In this document: positions 43,145-52,441 of the stretch, piece by piece
Numbering within the stretch: the first letter of the stretch is position 1
How the letters are laid out: each line of letters begins with the position of its first letter
DNA from: Microcella humidisoli
Lineage (GTDB): Bacteria > Actinomycetota > Actinomycetes > Actinomycetales > Microbacteriaceae
Assembly: GCF_024362325.1 (NCBI RefSeq)
Contig: NZ_CP101497.1
Span: 2,542,001 to 2,606,000, forward strand
DNA length: 64,000 bases
Reading direction: 5' to 3'
The notes under the pieces: generated by a model
Told to the model about the DNA's origin: nothing
Seen by the model: only the letters and a program-made list of their open reading frames with translations
Databases searched by the model: none
Made by a program: the position numbers and the translations under genes

Positions 43145-44308
43145 TCAGCCGCCCGAGTGGTGCAGCTCGGCGGCGGTGACCTCGGCACGGCTCGCGCCCG
43201 TGAGCTCGCGGCTCTCGAGCCAGCGATCGGGCAGGGCGGGCTTCTTCGGGGTGCCGGCGCGGCCGCGCTGGCCCTCGGCGGCCTCGCCCGGGTAGGGCGC
43301 GTCGCGGTCGAGCTCGCCGAGCAGGTCGTCCATGTGCTGCAGGCTCTCGACCGCGGCGAGGCGCGCGCGCAGCTCGCCGCCGACCGCGTAGCCCTTGAAG
43401 TACCAGGCCACGTGCTTGCGGATGTCGCGGCAGGCCTTGGCCTCGTCGTCGAAGAACTCGACGAGCAGCTCGGCGTGGCGACGGAAGGCGTCGGCGACCT
43501 CGCCGAGACCCGGCATGGCCTTGTGCTCCTCGCCGCGGAACGCCGCCGAGAGGTCGCCGAAGAGCCACGGACGCCCCAGGCAGCCGCGCCCGACCACGAT
43601 GCCGTCGCAGCCCGACTGCTCGACCATGCGCAGGGCATCCTGCGCCGACCAGATGTCGCCGTTGCCGAGCACGGGAATGCTCGTGATGGTCTCCTTGAGC
43701 GTGCCGATGGCGTCCCAGTCGGCGTTGCCGGAGTAGAAGTCGGCGGCCGTGCGCGCGTGCAGAGCGACGGCGGCGACCCCCGCCCCCTCGGCGGCCTTCG
43801 CGGCCTCGAGGTAGGTGAGGTGGTCGGCGTCGATGCCCTTGCGCATCTTCACCGTGACGGGGATGTCGCCCGCGGCCTTGACGGTCGCCTCGACGATGCG
43901 ACGGAAGTGGTTCAGCTTCCAGGGCAGGGCGGCTCCCCCGCCCTTCTTGGTGACCTTGGGAACAGGGCATCCAAAATTCATGTCGATGTGGTCGGCGAGC
44001 CCCTCGCCCGCGAGAAACGCAGCCGCCTCGCCCGCCGTCGTCGGGTCGACGCTGTAGAGCTGGATGCTGCGCACCGTCTCGCTTTCGTGGTGCGTGATCA
44101 GGCGCAGGCTCTCGGGCGTGCGCTCGACGAGCGCGCGGCTCGTGATCATCTCGCTCACGTACAGCCCCGCGCCGTACTCGCGGCACAGCCGCCGGAACGC
44201 CGTGTTCGTGATGCCCGCCATGGGCGCGAGCACGACGGGCACGCTCAGCGGGATCGGGCCGATGCTGAGCGGCTTCGCGGCGGGCGCGGGCAGAGTGGCG
44301 GTGGACAT
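43145..44308 (-). CDS. dus: tRNA-dihydrouridine synthase (DusB-like)
   Basis: 387 residues. FMN enzyme that reduces uridines in the tRNA D-loop. VVLAPMAGITNTAFRRLCREYGAGLYVSEMI at the N-terminus, DHIDMNFGCPVPKVTKKGGGAAL with the catalytic Cys, VTVKMRKGID, LHARTA and GNGDIWSAQDAL are family motifs. The C-terminal roughly 50 residues (PYPGEAAEGQRGRAGTPKKPALPD) are a low-complexity extension. Confidence 0.95.
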   Translation of the reverse strand: MSTATLPAPAAKPLSIGPIPLSVPVVLAPMAGITNTAFRRLCREYGAGLYVSEMITSRALVERTPESLRLITHHESETVRSIQLYSVDPTTAGEAAAFLAGEGLADHIDMNFGCPVPKVTKKGGGAALPWKLNHFRRIVEATVKAAGDIPVTVKMRKGIDADHLTYLEAAKAAEGAGVAAVALHARTAADFYSGNADWDAIGTLKETITSIPVLGNGDIWSAQDALRMVEQSGCDGIVVGRGCLGRPWLFGDLSAAFRGEEHKAMPGLGEVADAFRRHAELLVEFFDDEAKACRDIRKHVAWYFKGYAVGGELRARLAAVESLQHMDDLLGELDRDAPYPGEAAEGQRGRAGTPKKPALPDRWLESRELTGASRAEVTAAELHHSGG

Positions 44309-44365
44309 GAGGGTTCTATTCTCCCAGGTCGCGCCGGGATGCGCGGTCAGGGCGGCAAACCGACG

Positions 44366-45412
44366 TCAGCGGGCCGCCATCGCGTGGGCCTGCTCGATGA
44401 TGCGCACGGTCTCGAGGGCGTGGCGAGCATCCACCGGCACCGGGGCGCCGTCGCGGATGCTCGCCGCCACCTGCGCGTAGAAGTCGGGGTAGCCGCCGGC
44501 CTCGGTGGGCACGGCGACGAGCGGCTGCTCGCCGTTGTCGATGCCGAGCAGCCCCCACTCGGCCTTCGGGGTCTCGCCGTAACCCTCGCTGCCGGGCCAG
44601 CGGCCGACCTTGAGGTCGGGCTCCTGCCCGTCGAGGCCGTAGACGCTGTAGCCGCTCGTGTCGCCGAGCACGCGGAACCGCGGCCCGCTCTGCGCCGCGA
44701 CCCGGCTCATCGTGAGGTGGCTGCGCACGCCGCTGTCGTGGCGGAGCGAGACGAACGCGTCGTCTTCACTGCCGAGGCCCTCGCGCACCGCGCGCAGCTC
44801 GGCGACCTCGAGTGTCGCGGGGCCGAAGAGCGTGAGCGCCTGATCGATGAGGTGGCTGCCGAGGTCGAAGAGGATTCCGCCGCCCTGCGCCGGGCTGATC
44901 TGACCCTGCCACTGGTCGCGCTTGGGCGCGCCGAAGCGCTCGAACGTCGACTCGAAGCGGTGCACGGTGCCGAGGGCGCCGGTGTTCACCAACTTGGTGA
45001 CGGTGCGGAAGTCGCCGTCCCACCGCCGGTTCTGGAACACCGTGAGCGGGCGCCCGGCCGTCTCCGCTGCGGCGATGATCGCCTCCGCGTCGGCGACGGT
45101 CGGCACGAAGGGCTTGTCGATGACGACGGCCGCCCCGGCCTCGAGGGCGGCGACGGCCTGCTCGCGGTGCACGTGCGGCGGCGAGGCGAGCACGACGAGG
45201 TCGAGGTCGGCGGCCTGCGCGAGCAGGGCATCCGTCGACATGATCTGCGCGCCCGGATGCGCGGTGCGCGCCTGCGCCGCCCGGTCTTCGTCGCTCGTCG
45301 CGATGGCCGCGATCGTGAACGCCGGATTCGTAGCGAGGAAGGGGGCGTGGAAGACTCGACCCGCGAGTCCGAAGCCGATGATGCCCGCTCTCAGGGGTGC
45401 GCCGTTGCTCAT
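44366..45412 (-). CDS. Gfo/Idh/MocA-family oxidoreductase
   Basis: 348 residues. Rossmann start RAGIIGFGLAGRVFHAPFL; substrate-lysine motif KPFVPTVADAE with the E-K-P-like Lys; later GGGILFDLGSHLIDQALTLFGP, the G-x-x-x-D-x-G-x-H signature. Probably an NAD(P)-dependent sugar or inositol dehydrogenase; substrate unknown. TAGGCT ends 6 nt before the ATG, suggesting a leaderless mRNA. Divergent from ybaK with 31 nt between starts, so promoters must overlap. Confidence 0.92.
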   Translation of the reverse strand: MSNGAPLRAGIIGFGLAGRVFHAPFLATNPAFTIAAIATSDEDRAAQARTAHPGAQIMSTDALLAQAADLDLVVLASPPHVHREQAVAALEAGAAVVIDKPFVPTVADAEAIIAAAETAGRPLTVFQNRRWDGDFRTVTKLVNTGALGTVHRFESTFERFGAPKRDQWQGQISPAQGGGILFDLGSHLIDQALTLFGPATLEVAELRAVREGLGSEDDAFVSLRHDSGVRSHLTMSRVAAQSGPRFRVLGDTSGYSVYGLDGQEPDLKVGRWPGSEGYGETPKAEWGLLGIDNGEQPLVAVPTEAGGYPDFYAQVAASIRDGAPVPVDARHALETVRIIEQAHAMAAR

Positions 45413-45443
45413 GGGCTCAGCCTAGAACGCGGGAGGCGGGACG

Positions 45444-45926
45444 ATGACAGTGGGCGGACGCGAGCGCGTGGCGGCCGACGCGGCGGCGCGCGGGCTGACG
45501 GTCGAATTCATCGAGCGGATGCGGGCCTCGTCGCTCGAGGAGGCCGCGTCGTTGCTCGGCATCACCCCGGCCGACATCGTCAAATCGCTCGTCGTGAAGC
45601 GCAGCGACGGCACGTCCCTCTTCGCGCTGATCCCCGGCGACCGCCAGATCTCGTGGCCGAAGCTGCGGGCCACCGTGGGCGTCAACAAGCTGCAACTGCC
45701 CTCGCCGGAGCTCGCGCTGTCAGCGACGGGGTACGAGCGCGGCACGATCACGCCACTCGGTTCGACGACCGCCTGGCCGGTGTATGCCGATGCCGGCATG
45801 GTGGGGCGGCGTGTGTCGATGGGCGCGGGCGAGCACGGCTACTCGCTCTTCGTCGAGGCCGACGAGCTGCTCGTCGCCCTCGGTGCCGTCGTCGCCGACA
45901 TCAGCGAGCCGCTCGCGCCCCGCTGA
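45444..45926 (+). CDS. ybaK: YbaK/EbsC-type aminoacyl-tRNA deacylase
   Basis: 160 residues. This family hydrolyses mischarged tRNAs such as Cys-tRNA-Pro. Motifs: GITPADIVKSLVVKRSDGTSLFALIPGDRQISWPKLR with the conserved Lys in VKSLVVK, RGTITPLGS, and the glycine-rich SMGAGEHGYSLFVEADEL. GGGAGGCGGG precedes the ATG. The stop is 13 nt before element 4. Confidence 0.88.
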   Translation: MTVGGRERVAADAAARGLTVEFIERMRASSLEEAASLLGITPADIVKSLVVKRSDGTSLFALIPGDRQISWPKLRATVGVNKLQLPSPELALSATGYERGTITPLGSTTAWPVYADAGMVGRRVSMGAGEHGYSLFVEADELLVALGAVVADISEPLAPR

Positions 45927-45939
45927 GTTCCGCGCTCGT

Positions 45940-46036
45940 CTCCACAATTCAGGAGACGGACGCGCGAACTGCCGCGTGGGAGCCCTCGCACGGCGTGTCG
46001 GGCGGCTGGGGCTGCTGCTACTCCTGAATTGTGGAG
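45940..46036 (-). repeat. Inverted-repeat element 4 (97 bp)
   Basis: Perfect arms at 45940–45955 and 46021–46036. The octamer is on the minus strand (GGCGTGTC at 45992–45999), 21 nt inside the right arm. It lies between convergent ybaK and the dsbA unit, and its right arm encodes the end of the small dsbA-linked ORF. Confidence 0.92.
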
Positions 46037-46146
46037 ACGCCCGAGGGCGCCTGGGGTGCGGGGAGCAGGCAGGCGTCGCCCTCGCAGGCCTCGGCGGCGG
46101 GGTCGCCGAGCATGGCGAAGGGCTTCGGCGCAGCATCCATCGTCAT
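46018..46146 (-). CDS. Small Cys-pair protein coupled to dsbA
   Basis: 42 residues. The ATG overlaps the dsbA stop (ATGA), so it is probably translated by coupling. It reads MTMDAAPKPFAMLGDP and later EACEGDACLLP, giving a C-x4-C pair, and ends STIQE, which is encoded by the right arm of element 4, with the TAG stop just inside it. A short G-D-x-C-type protein next to a thiol oxidoreductase suggests a redox or metal link; this is inference. Too short for certainty. Confidence 0.5.
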   Translation of the reverse strand: MTMDAAPKPFAMLGDPAAEACEGDACLLPAPQAPSGVSTIQE

Positions 46147-46808
46147 GATGCCTCGACGGGGGTCGACTCGCGCTCGGCCGCGGCCTTCTGCAGCGCGGCC
46201 AAGAAGGTCGCGCTCTCCTGGGCACCCGAGATGCCGTACTTCTCGTCGATGACGAAGAACGGCACGCCCTGGATGCCGTACGCCACCGCCTGCGCCATGT
46301 CGGCCTTCACATCGGGCAGGTAGGTGTGCTCGGCGAGCGCGGTTGCTGCGGCATCGCGGTCGAGCCCCACCTCGGCGGCGAACTCGGCCAAGTCAGCGGC
46401 GCGACCGATGTGACCGCCCTCGGTGAAGTAGGCGCGCAGCAGGCGCTCCTTCAGCTCGACCTGCTTGCCGTGCGCCTTGGCGAAGTGCAGCAACTCGTGC
46501 GCGAGCACCGTGTTGGTCTGGTGGATGCGGTCGTAGTGGTAGTCGAGGCCCACCGACTCGGCGATGCCGCTCACGCGGTCGACCATCTGCTGCGCTTGCT
46601 CGGGGCTGATGCCCTTGCGCTGACTGAGGTAGTCGACGGGCGAGCCCTCGAAGTCGACCGGCGTATCGGGCGCGAGCTCGAAGCTGCGGTACGTGACCGT
46701 GACGTCGCCCTCGAACTGCTCGACGGCGGCCTCGAACTTGCGCTTGCCGATGTAGCACCAGGGGCACTGCACGTCGGACCAGATCTGCACGTCGATGGGG
46801 TTGCTCAT
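46143..46808 (-). CDS. DsbA-family oxidoreductase (FrnE-like)
   Basis: 221 residues. Thioredoxin fold with active site QCPWCYIGKRKFEAAV (C-P-W-C), an inserted helical domain, and the cis-Pro loop GIQGVPFFVIDEKYGISGAQ. No signal peptide, so it acts in the cytosol like FrnE, in disulfide or stress chemistry. ATG 46808 gives the usual start MSNPIDVQIWSD. Downstream it overlaps a small Cys-containing ORF; upstream lies element 5. Confidence 0.92.
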   Translation of the reverse strand: MSNPIDVQIWSDVQCPWCYIGKRKFEAAVEQFEGDVTVTYRSFELAPDTPVDFEGSPVDYLSQRKGISPEQAQQMVDRVSGIAESVGLDYHYDRIHQTNTVLAHELLHFAKAHGKQVELKERLLRAYFTEGGHIGRAADLAEFAAEVGLDRDAAATALAEHTYLPDVKADMAQAVAYGIQGVPFFVIDEKYGISGAQESATFLAALQKAAAERESTPVEAS

Positions 46809-46846
46809 GCTGAGGTCAACGCGGCCCGCCCGGGGGTATTCCCACC

Positions 46847-47833
46847 TCACCCCGCGCGGGCGGGTCTCCACAATTCAGGAGTCACGCGCGGGTGCAGCCC
46901 CGGCGGAGCGCTCTCACGGCGTGTCGCGGGCCTCCCGACCTGCGCGAGTCCTGAATTGTGGAGATCGACGAGGATGCCGCGCTCGCGCAGCGCGCGCACG
47001 AGAGCCGCCTGCACCTCGGGCCAGCGGGTGAAGACCTGCCGGGCGCTCGGCCGCACCGCGTGCAGCCCGACCTGCGTGATGGCGAGGTCGCGCGCACGAT
47101 CGTCTTCGAACCGATCGCGGTGATGCTCCTCGCCATCGACCTCGACGGCGACCGTGCCCTCGAGCACGAGATCGATCGTCTCGAGCCCGTCGGTGAACCC
47201 GACCTGCGTGCTGACCTGCACGCCCGCGGCGCGCAGTCGCGTGCGCGCCAGGCTCTCGGGCAACGAGTCGCAGTTCTCGACGCTCGCGTCAACGAGCCAC
47301 CGAAGAGGCCCCAGCCGTTCGCGCAGTGCGGCGAGCTCGATGCGATCAAGCCGGCCGGTGCGGCGCGCCCAGTCGAGCACGGCGATCGCCTGGTCGGCGG
47401 GCTCGGTGCGGCAGACGAGCTCGATCGCCTCGGGGAGGTCGACGATGCCGGTCGTGGAACCCCGATCGTGCACCGGCGCCACCCAGTGCACGACGGCACC
47501 GTCGTCGTGAGCATCCGCCCGCCGGATGTCGCGGCGCCACTGGCTGCGCAGCCGTGCGGCGTTGACGGGCACGGCGACGTGCAGCGGGCGGCGGCCGAGC
47601 ACCCAGCCGCCGAGCGCGGCCACCGCGCTCATGCCCGTGAGACGCCCGCCGACACGCATGGCCCGGAAACGCGGATCGCGCTCACCCCAGCTGGAGTACC
47701 AGCCCCGACGGGGGCGGTTGAGCGATCCGGCCCTCAGCGCTCGGCGCAGATCGTGGTCGGTAGCGCCGAGCTCGTGCAGCCGGCGTCGGTCGAGAGCGCC
47801 GCCGTGGCGGGCGACGAGGTGCGCAGCATCCAT
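46847..47833 (-). CDS. DUF559/AbiEi-like protein, C-terminus extended by a repeat element
   Basis: 328 residues from ATG 47833. The N-terminus (MDAAHLVARHGGALDRRRL … HDLRRALRAGSLNRPRRGWY) resembles an AbiEi antitoxin-like winged helix. The C-terminus is a DUF559 PD-(D/E)XK nuclease-like domain: DGLETIDLVLEGTVAVEVDGEEHHRDRFEDDRARDLAITQVGLHAVR. The natural end appears to be RERGILVD; the last roughly 38 residues (LHNSGLAQVG … TPELWRPARAG) are encoded by element 5 and have no family resemblance. Elements 5 and 6 bracket the gene. Roles in defence or genome maintenance are possible. Confidence 0.8.
   Translation of the reverse strand: MDAAHLVARHGGALDRRRLHELGATDHDLRRALRAGSLNRPRRGWYSSWGERDPRFRAMRVGGRLTGMSAVAALGGWVLGRRPLHVAVPVNAARLRSQWRRDIRRADAHDDGAVVHWVAPVHDRGSTTGIVDLPEAIELVCRTEPADQAIAVLDWARRTGRLDRIELAALRERLGPLRWLVDASVENCDSLPESLARTRLRAAGVQVSTQVGFTDGLETIDLVLEGTVAVEVDGEEHHRDRFEDDRARDLAITQVGLHAVRPSARQVFTRWPEVQAALVRALRERGILVDLHNSGLAQVGRPATRRESAPPGLHPRVTPELWRPARAG
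46866..46963 (-). repeat. Inverted-repeat element 5 (98 bp)
   Basis: Arms CTCCACAATTCAGGAG (46866–46881) and GTCCTGAATTGTGGAG (46948–46963; one change). Octamer on the minus strand at 46918–46925, 22 nt inside the right arm. It covers the 3' end of the DUF559-like frame and lies 58 nt upstream of the dsbA start. Confidence 0.9.
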
Positions 47834-47939
47834 GGCCGCAGGATGCCCGGCGCGCGCACCCTGCCGACCGCCAGCTCTGCTCCCGCACGTGCGGCAGCGC
47901 GACCCGCCCCGTGTGAGGGACGCCCCGACCCCGGTGCGC

Positions 47940-48036
47940 TTCCACAATTCAGGAGACGGCGACGGTGAGTGCGCCCGACACGCCGACCAGGGCCCGCGGA
48001 TGCCCTCCCGAGCGCCGCGACTCCTGAATTGTGGAG
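47940..48036 (+). repeat. Inverted-repeat element 6 (97 bp)
   Basis: Arms TTCCACAATTCAGGAG (47940–47955; one change) and CTCCTGAATTGTGGAG (48021–48036). Octamer GACACGCC at 47977–47984, 21 nt inside the left arm. Between glyS and the DUF559-like gene. Confidence 0.9.
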
Positions 48037-48077
48037 ACCGGCGCGGGTCGGGGGTCGGGCGGCGCAGGCCGCGCGGG

Positions 48078-49463
<1,386 letters not shown>

Positions 49464-49563
49464 GGGGAGGTCTCCAATTCCGGCCGAGCTGGATGCCCGG
49501 CGCCGAGTAACGCAATGCCGAGAAGTCTACTGATCACGGGTCGTGTAGCCGCGCGCTCGCGGG

Positions 49564-50358
49564 CTACGCGGAAGGAGCATCCACCGCCCCGCCGAAGCGG
49601 CGGTCGCGGCGCGCGTAGTCCTCGATGGCATCCCACAGGTGCCGCCGCCGGAAGTCGGGCCAGAGCGTGTTGAGGAAGACCATCTCGGCGTAGGCGCTCT
49701 GCCAGAGCATGAAGTTGCTCGTGCGCTGCTCGCCGCTGGATCGCACGAAGAGGTCGACGTCCGGCTGGTCGGGCTCGTAGAGGTGCTTCGCGATCGAGCG
49801 CTCGGTGATGCGCGCGGGGTCGATGCGACCGGCCGTGACGTCGGCGGCGAGGGCGCGTACGGCATCCACGAGTTCGATGCGGCCGCCGTAGTTAACGCAC
49901 ATCGTCAGGGTGAGGCCCGTGTTGCCAGCCGTGCGGGCCTGGGCCTCTTCGAGCTCGCTGATGACGCTGCGCCACAGGCGCGGGCGGCGGCCGGCCCAGC
50001 GGATGCGCACGTTCCAGGCATCAAGCTGGTCACGGCGGCGGCGCAGCACCTCGCGGTTGAAGCCCATGAGGAAGCGCACCTCGTCGGGGCTGCGGCTCCA
50101 ATTCTCAGTGCTGAAGGCGTAGACGCTCAGGTGCTGCACGCCGATCTGCACGGCACCGGCAACGACATCGAGCAGGCTCGCCTCGCCCGCGCGATGGCCC
50201 TCGACGCGCGTGAGGCCCTGGCGGTTGGCCCAGCGGCCGTTGCCGTCCATGACGATGGCGACGTGCTGCGGCACGAGTTCTCTCCGCAATTCAGGAGGCT
50301 GCTCGCCCGTCCAGTCAATCGGGCGCAGCGGTTCGGCGTGTCGCGGCTCCCTGCTCAC
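49564..50358 (-). CDS. uppS: Isoprenyl transferase (undecaprenyl/decaprenyl diphosphate synthase type)
   Basis: 264 residues. cis-Prenyltransferase that makes the lipid carrier for cell wall synthesis. [17 protein letters not shown] carries the catalytic Asp; [27 protein letters not shown] and [26 protein letters not shown] are family motifs (usual G-x-x-R-L/T-S-N-F). GTG 50358 overlaps the recO stop (GTGA). The first 25 codons lie in element 7: [13 protein letters not shown] is encoded across its left arm, yet a D-W-T-G-x-x-P-P N-terminus is, from memory, usual for actinobacterial homologues. Confidence 0.93.
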   Translation of the reverse strand: MSREPRHAEPLRPIDWTGEQPPELRRELVPQHVAIVMDGNGRWANRQGLTRVEGHRAGEASLLDVVAGAVQIGVQHLSVYAFSTENWSRSPDEVRFLMGFNREVLRRRRDQLDAWNVRIRWAGRRPRLWRSVISELEEAQARTAGNTGLTLTMCVNYGGRIELVDAVRALAADVTAGRIDPARITERSIAKHLYEPDQPDVDLFVRSSGEQRTSNFMLWQSAYAEMVFLNTLWPDFRRRHLWDAIEDYARRDRRFGGAVDAPSA

Positions 50359-50379
50359 GCCGACTCCTGAATTGTGGAG
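50282..50379 (-). repeat. Inverted-repeat element 7 (98 bp)
   Basis: Arms CTCCGCAATTCAGGAG (50282–50297; one change) and CTCCTGAATTGTGGAG (50364–50379). Octamer on the minus strand at 50335–50342, 21 nt inside the right arm. It contains the last codons of recO, the GTGA junction and the first codons of uppS. The A-to-G arm change turns a Trp codon into Arg in uppS. Confidence 0.9.
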
Positions 50380-51176
50380 GCCGCCGCGGCGGCGTGGGCC
50401 AGGTCGCGGTCGGCCTCGCGCTCCGCCTCGCGCGCGTCGTACCGCGCGTCGTGGCGGTCGACGTGCGGCAGCGACCGCAACCCGCGCTCGAGGTGGAACT
50501 GCGCGTAGGCCGCGACGATGCCGTTGGCCTGGGCCCGCGCGCGCTCGGAGGCAGCCTCCGCGGTGGCCCAGTCACCCGTGAGCAGGGCGGCGAGCAGCTC
50601 GCGCGTCTCGGTGCTGAGTCTTGGGGCGCCGGGCGGGGCGACCTCGTCGGCCACCATGCCTCCCAGCTGCACTACGAATGCGCTGTGGGGGCCGGGCGCG
50701 CCGGTGACGGCGCAGTCGCCGAAGGTCGGCGCCCATCCCGCGATCGACAGCGACCGCAGCAGGTAGCTGTCGAGCGTCAGGCCGGGCGGATGATCGCCTC
50801 GGGCCAGCGACCGCAGCGCGCCGACCAGCAGCAGGTACTGCTGCACTCCCCCGCCGTCGTCGCCCGTGACGCGGTCGGCCGTCTCGACCATGACGTTGGC
50901 GGCCGTGTAGCTGCCGTAGTCGGCCGAAATCTCGGCGCCATATGACCCGAGGCTCTCGGCCTGCTGCACGATGTCGAGGCTGCGGCCGGCGTAGAGCTGC
51001 ACGTCGGCGACCATGAACGGCTCGAGGCGCGCGCCGAACTTGCTCGCCGTGCGCCGCACCCCTTTGGCCACCGCGCGGATCTTGCCGTGATTGCGGCTGA
51101 GCATCGTGACGATGCGGTCGGCTTCGCCCAGCTTGTGGGTACGCAGCACGACGATCTCGTCACGGTAGGTCGGCAC
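50355..51176 (-). CDS. recO: DNA repair protein RecO
   Basis: 273 residues from GTG 51176. N-terminal OB fold [54 protein letters not shown] is diagnostic. Works with RecR to load RecA on gaps. The zinc-binding Cys of some family members are reduced here to FGDCAVTG. The last residues, A-S-T-I-Q-E-S-A, come from the right arm of element 7. A longer reading upstream (to 51254) is not supported by homologues. Coupled to uppS by GTGA. Confidence 0.93.
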   Translation of the reverse strand: MPTYRDEIVVLRTHKLGEADRIVTMLSRNHGKIRAVAKGVRRTASKFGARLEPFMVADVQLYAGRSLDIVQQAESLGSYGAEISADYGSYTAANVMVETADRVTGDDGGGVQQYLLLVGALRSLARGDHPPGLTLDSYLLRSLSIAGWAPTFGDCAVTGAPGPHSAFVVQLGGMVADEVAPPGAPRLSTETRELLAALLTGDWATAEAASERARAQANGIVAAYAQFHLERGLRSLPHVDRHDARYDAREAEREADRDLAHAAAAASTIQESA

Positions 51177-51248
51177 CGCTCCAGTATCCCGCGCGCGGGT
51201 GCGAACGGGCCCGACGGCGCGGCGGGCATCCGCGATTCGCGCGCTCTT

Positions 51249-51356
51249 CTCCACAATTCAGGAGAATCGGCGGATGCTCAGCCCAACCCGCGCAACGAGG
51301 CCGCTGATTCGGCGAGCTCACGCACCGCGGTGTCGAGCGACTCCTGAATTGTGGAG
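51249..51356 (-). repeat. Inverted-repeat element 8 (108 bp, degenerate interior)
   Basis: Perfect arms at 51249–51264 and 51341–51356, but 76 nt apart instead of 65–66. No clear octamer: at the expected place from the right arm the sequence is GGCGAGCT (51311–51318), five of eight matching. The element spans the last codons and the stop of the cysteine desulfurase gene; orientation is therefore tentative. Confidence 0.75.
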
Positions 51357-52432
51357 AAGCCCCAGCTGAAGCGCACCGCGGTGCGGGCGGTGTCGGGGTC
51401 GTAGTCCATCGCGAGCAGCACGGGTGAGGGCTCGTCGCGGCCGGCCGCGCACGCCGAGCCGCTCGAGGCGAGGATGCCGCGGTCGTCGAGCGCGATGAGC
51501 AGCGGCTCGCCGCCGATGCCCGGCACGACGAACGAGGCGTGGCATGGCAGGCGGCGGGACGGGTGGCCGGTGAGGCGCGCGCCCGGCACGGTCGCGAGCA
51601 CCTGCGCGATGAAGGCGTCGCGCCGCGCCTCGAGGGCGGCGAGCGGATGCGCCTCGCGCTCGGCCTCCGCGAGTTCCAGCGCGACGGCGAGTCCCACGGC
51701 TCCGGCCACGTTCTCCGTGCCCGAGCGGCGGTCGCGCTCCTGCCCCCCGCCGTGGATGAGCGGCTCGATCGCCGCGCCCGTCGGCAGCAGCAGCGCGCCG
51801 ACCCCCTTCGGGGCGCCGAGCTTGTGCCCCGAGATCGTGACGGCGTCGAGCGCGGCGAGCCCGGCCAGCGGATACCAGCCGGCGTACTGCACGGCGTCGG
51901 TGTGCACGAGGGCGCCCACGGCGCGCGCGGCCGCGAGCACCGCGTCGAGCGGCTGGAGGGTTCCCACCTCGTTGTTGGCGGCCTGCACGCTCACGAGCGC
52001 CGTGCCGGGTCGGAGGGCGGCGATCGCGGCATCAGCATCCACGACGCCGTCGGCGTCAACCGGGATGCGCCCGACCTCCACGCCGTGCCACCGCTCGAGG
52101 TACGCCGCCGACTCGAGCACGGCCTCGTGCTCGATCGCGCTGACGAGCACGTGCCGGTCGCGTCCGCGCGCGATGGCCGCGAGCGTGAGGCCGATGACGG
52201 CGAGGTTGTCGGATTCGGTGCCGCCGCTCGTGAAGACGACCTGCGCCGGGCGCACGCCGGCGAGTCGGGCGATGCGCGAGCGGGCATCCGCGAGGGCGTC
52301 GGCGGCGCGGCGGCCGAGCGCGTGCGTCGACGAGGGGTTGCCGTGATCCCCCGTGAGCCACGGCCACATCGCCTCGAGCACCTCGCGGCGGGTCGCGGTC
52401 GTCGCCGCCTGGTCGAGATCGATGAGGGTCAT
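51278..52432 (-). CDS. Cysteine desulfurase (NifS/IscS type) of the NAD operon
   Basis: 384 residues. PLP enzyme supplying sulfur, here probably for the NadA iron–sulfur cluster. PLP Lys in TISGHKLGAPKGVGALLL, catalytic Cys in GILASSGSACAAG, and N-terminal YLD-like DLDQAATTATRREVLEAM. C-terminal VRFSWGFSTIQESLDTAVREL matches the family pattern RFSLG-x-x-T-T-E-x-D-V-D-x-A, so the STIQES encoded by the element 8 arm sits in a conserved place without an insertion. Located 9 nt after nadC. Confidence 0.93.
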   Translation of the reverse strand: MTLIDLDQAATTATRREVLEAMWPWLTGDHGNPSSTHALGRRAADALADARSRIARLAGVRPAQVVFTSGGTESDNLAVIGLTLAAIARGRDRHVLVSAIEHEAVLESAAYLERWHGVEVGRIPVDADGVVDADAAIAALRPGTALVSVQAANNEVGTLQPLDAVLAAARAVGALVHTDAVQYAGWYPLAGLAALDAVTISGHKLGAPKGVGALLLPTGAAIEPLIHGGGQERDRRSGTENVAGAVGLAVALELAEAEREAHPLAALEARRDAFIAQVLATVPGARLTGHPSRRLPCHASFVVPGIGGEPLLIALDDRGILASSGSACAAGRDEPSPVLLAMDYDPDTARTAVRFSWGFSTIQESLDTAVRELAESAASLRGLG

Positions 52433-52441
52433 GGATGCTCG

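Noticed and set aside
43157..46027. A 956-codon plus-strand open frame opposite dus and the Gfo/Idh gene
   Set aside because: Antisense shadow of two well-supported enzymes; no domain signature.
45940..48036. A composite transposon bounded by elements 4, 5 and 6
   Set aside because: No transposase lies inside, the enclosed dsbA is an ordinary gene, and no target duplication could be seen at the outer edges.
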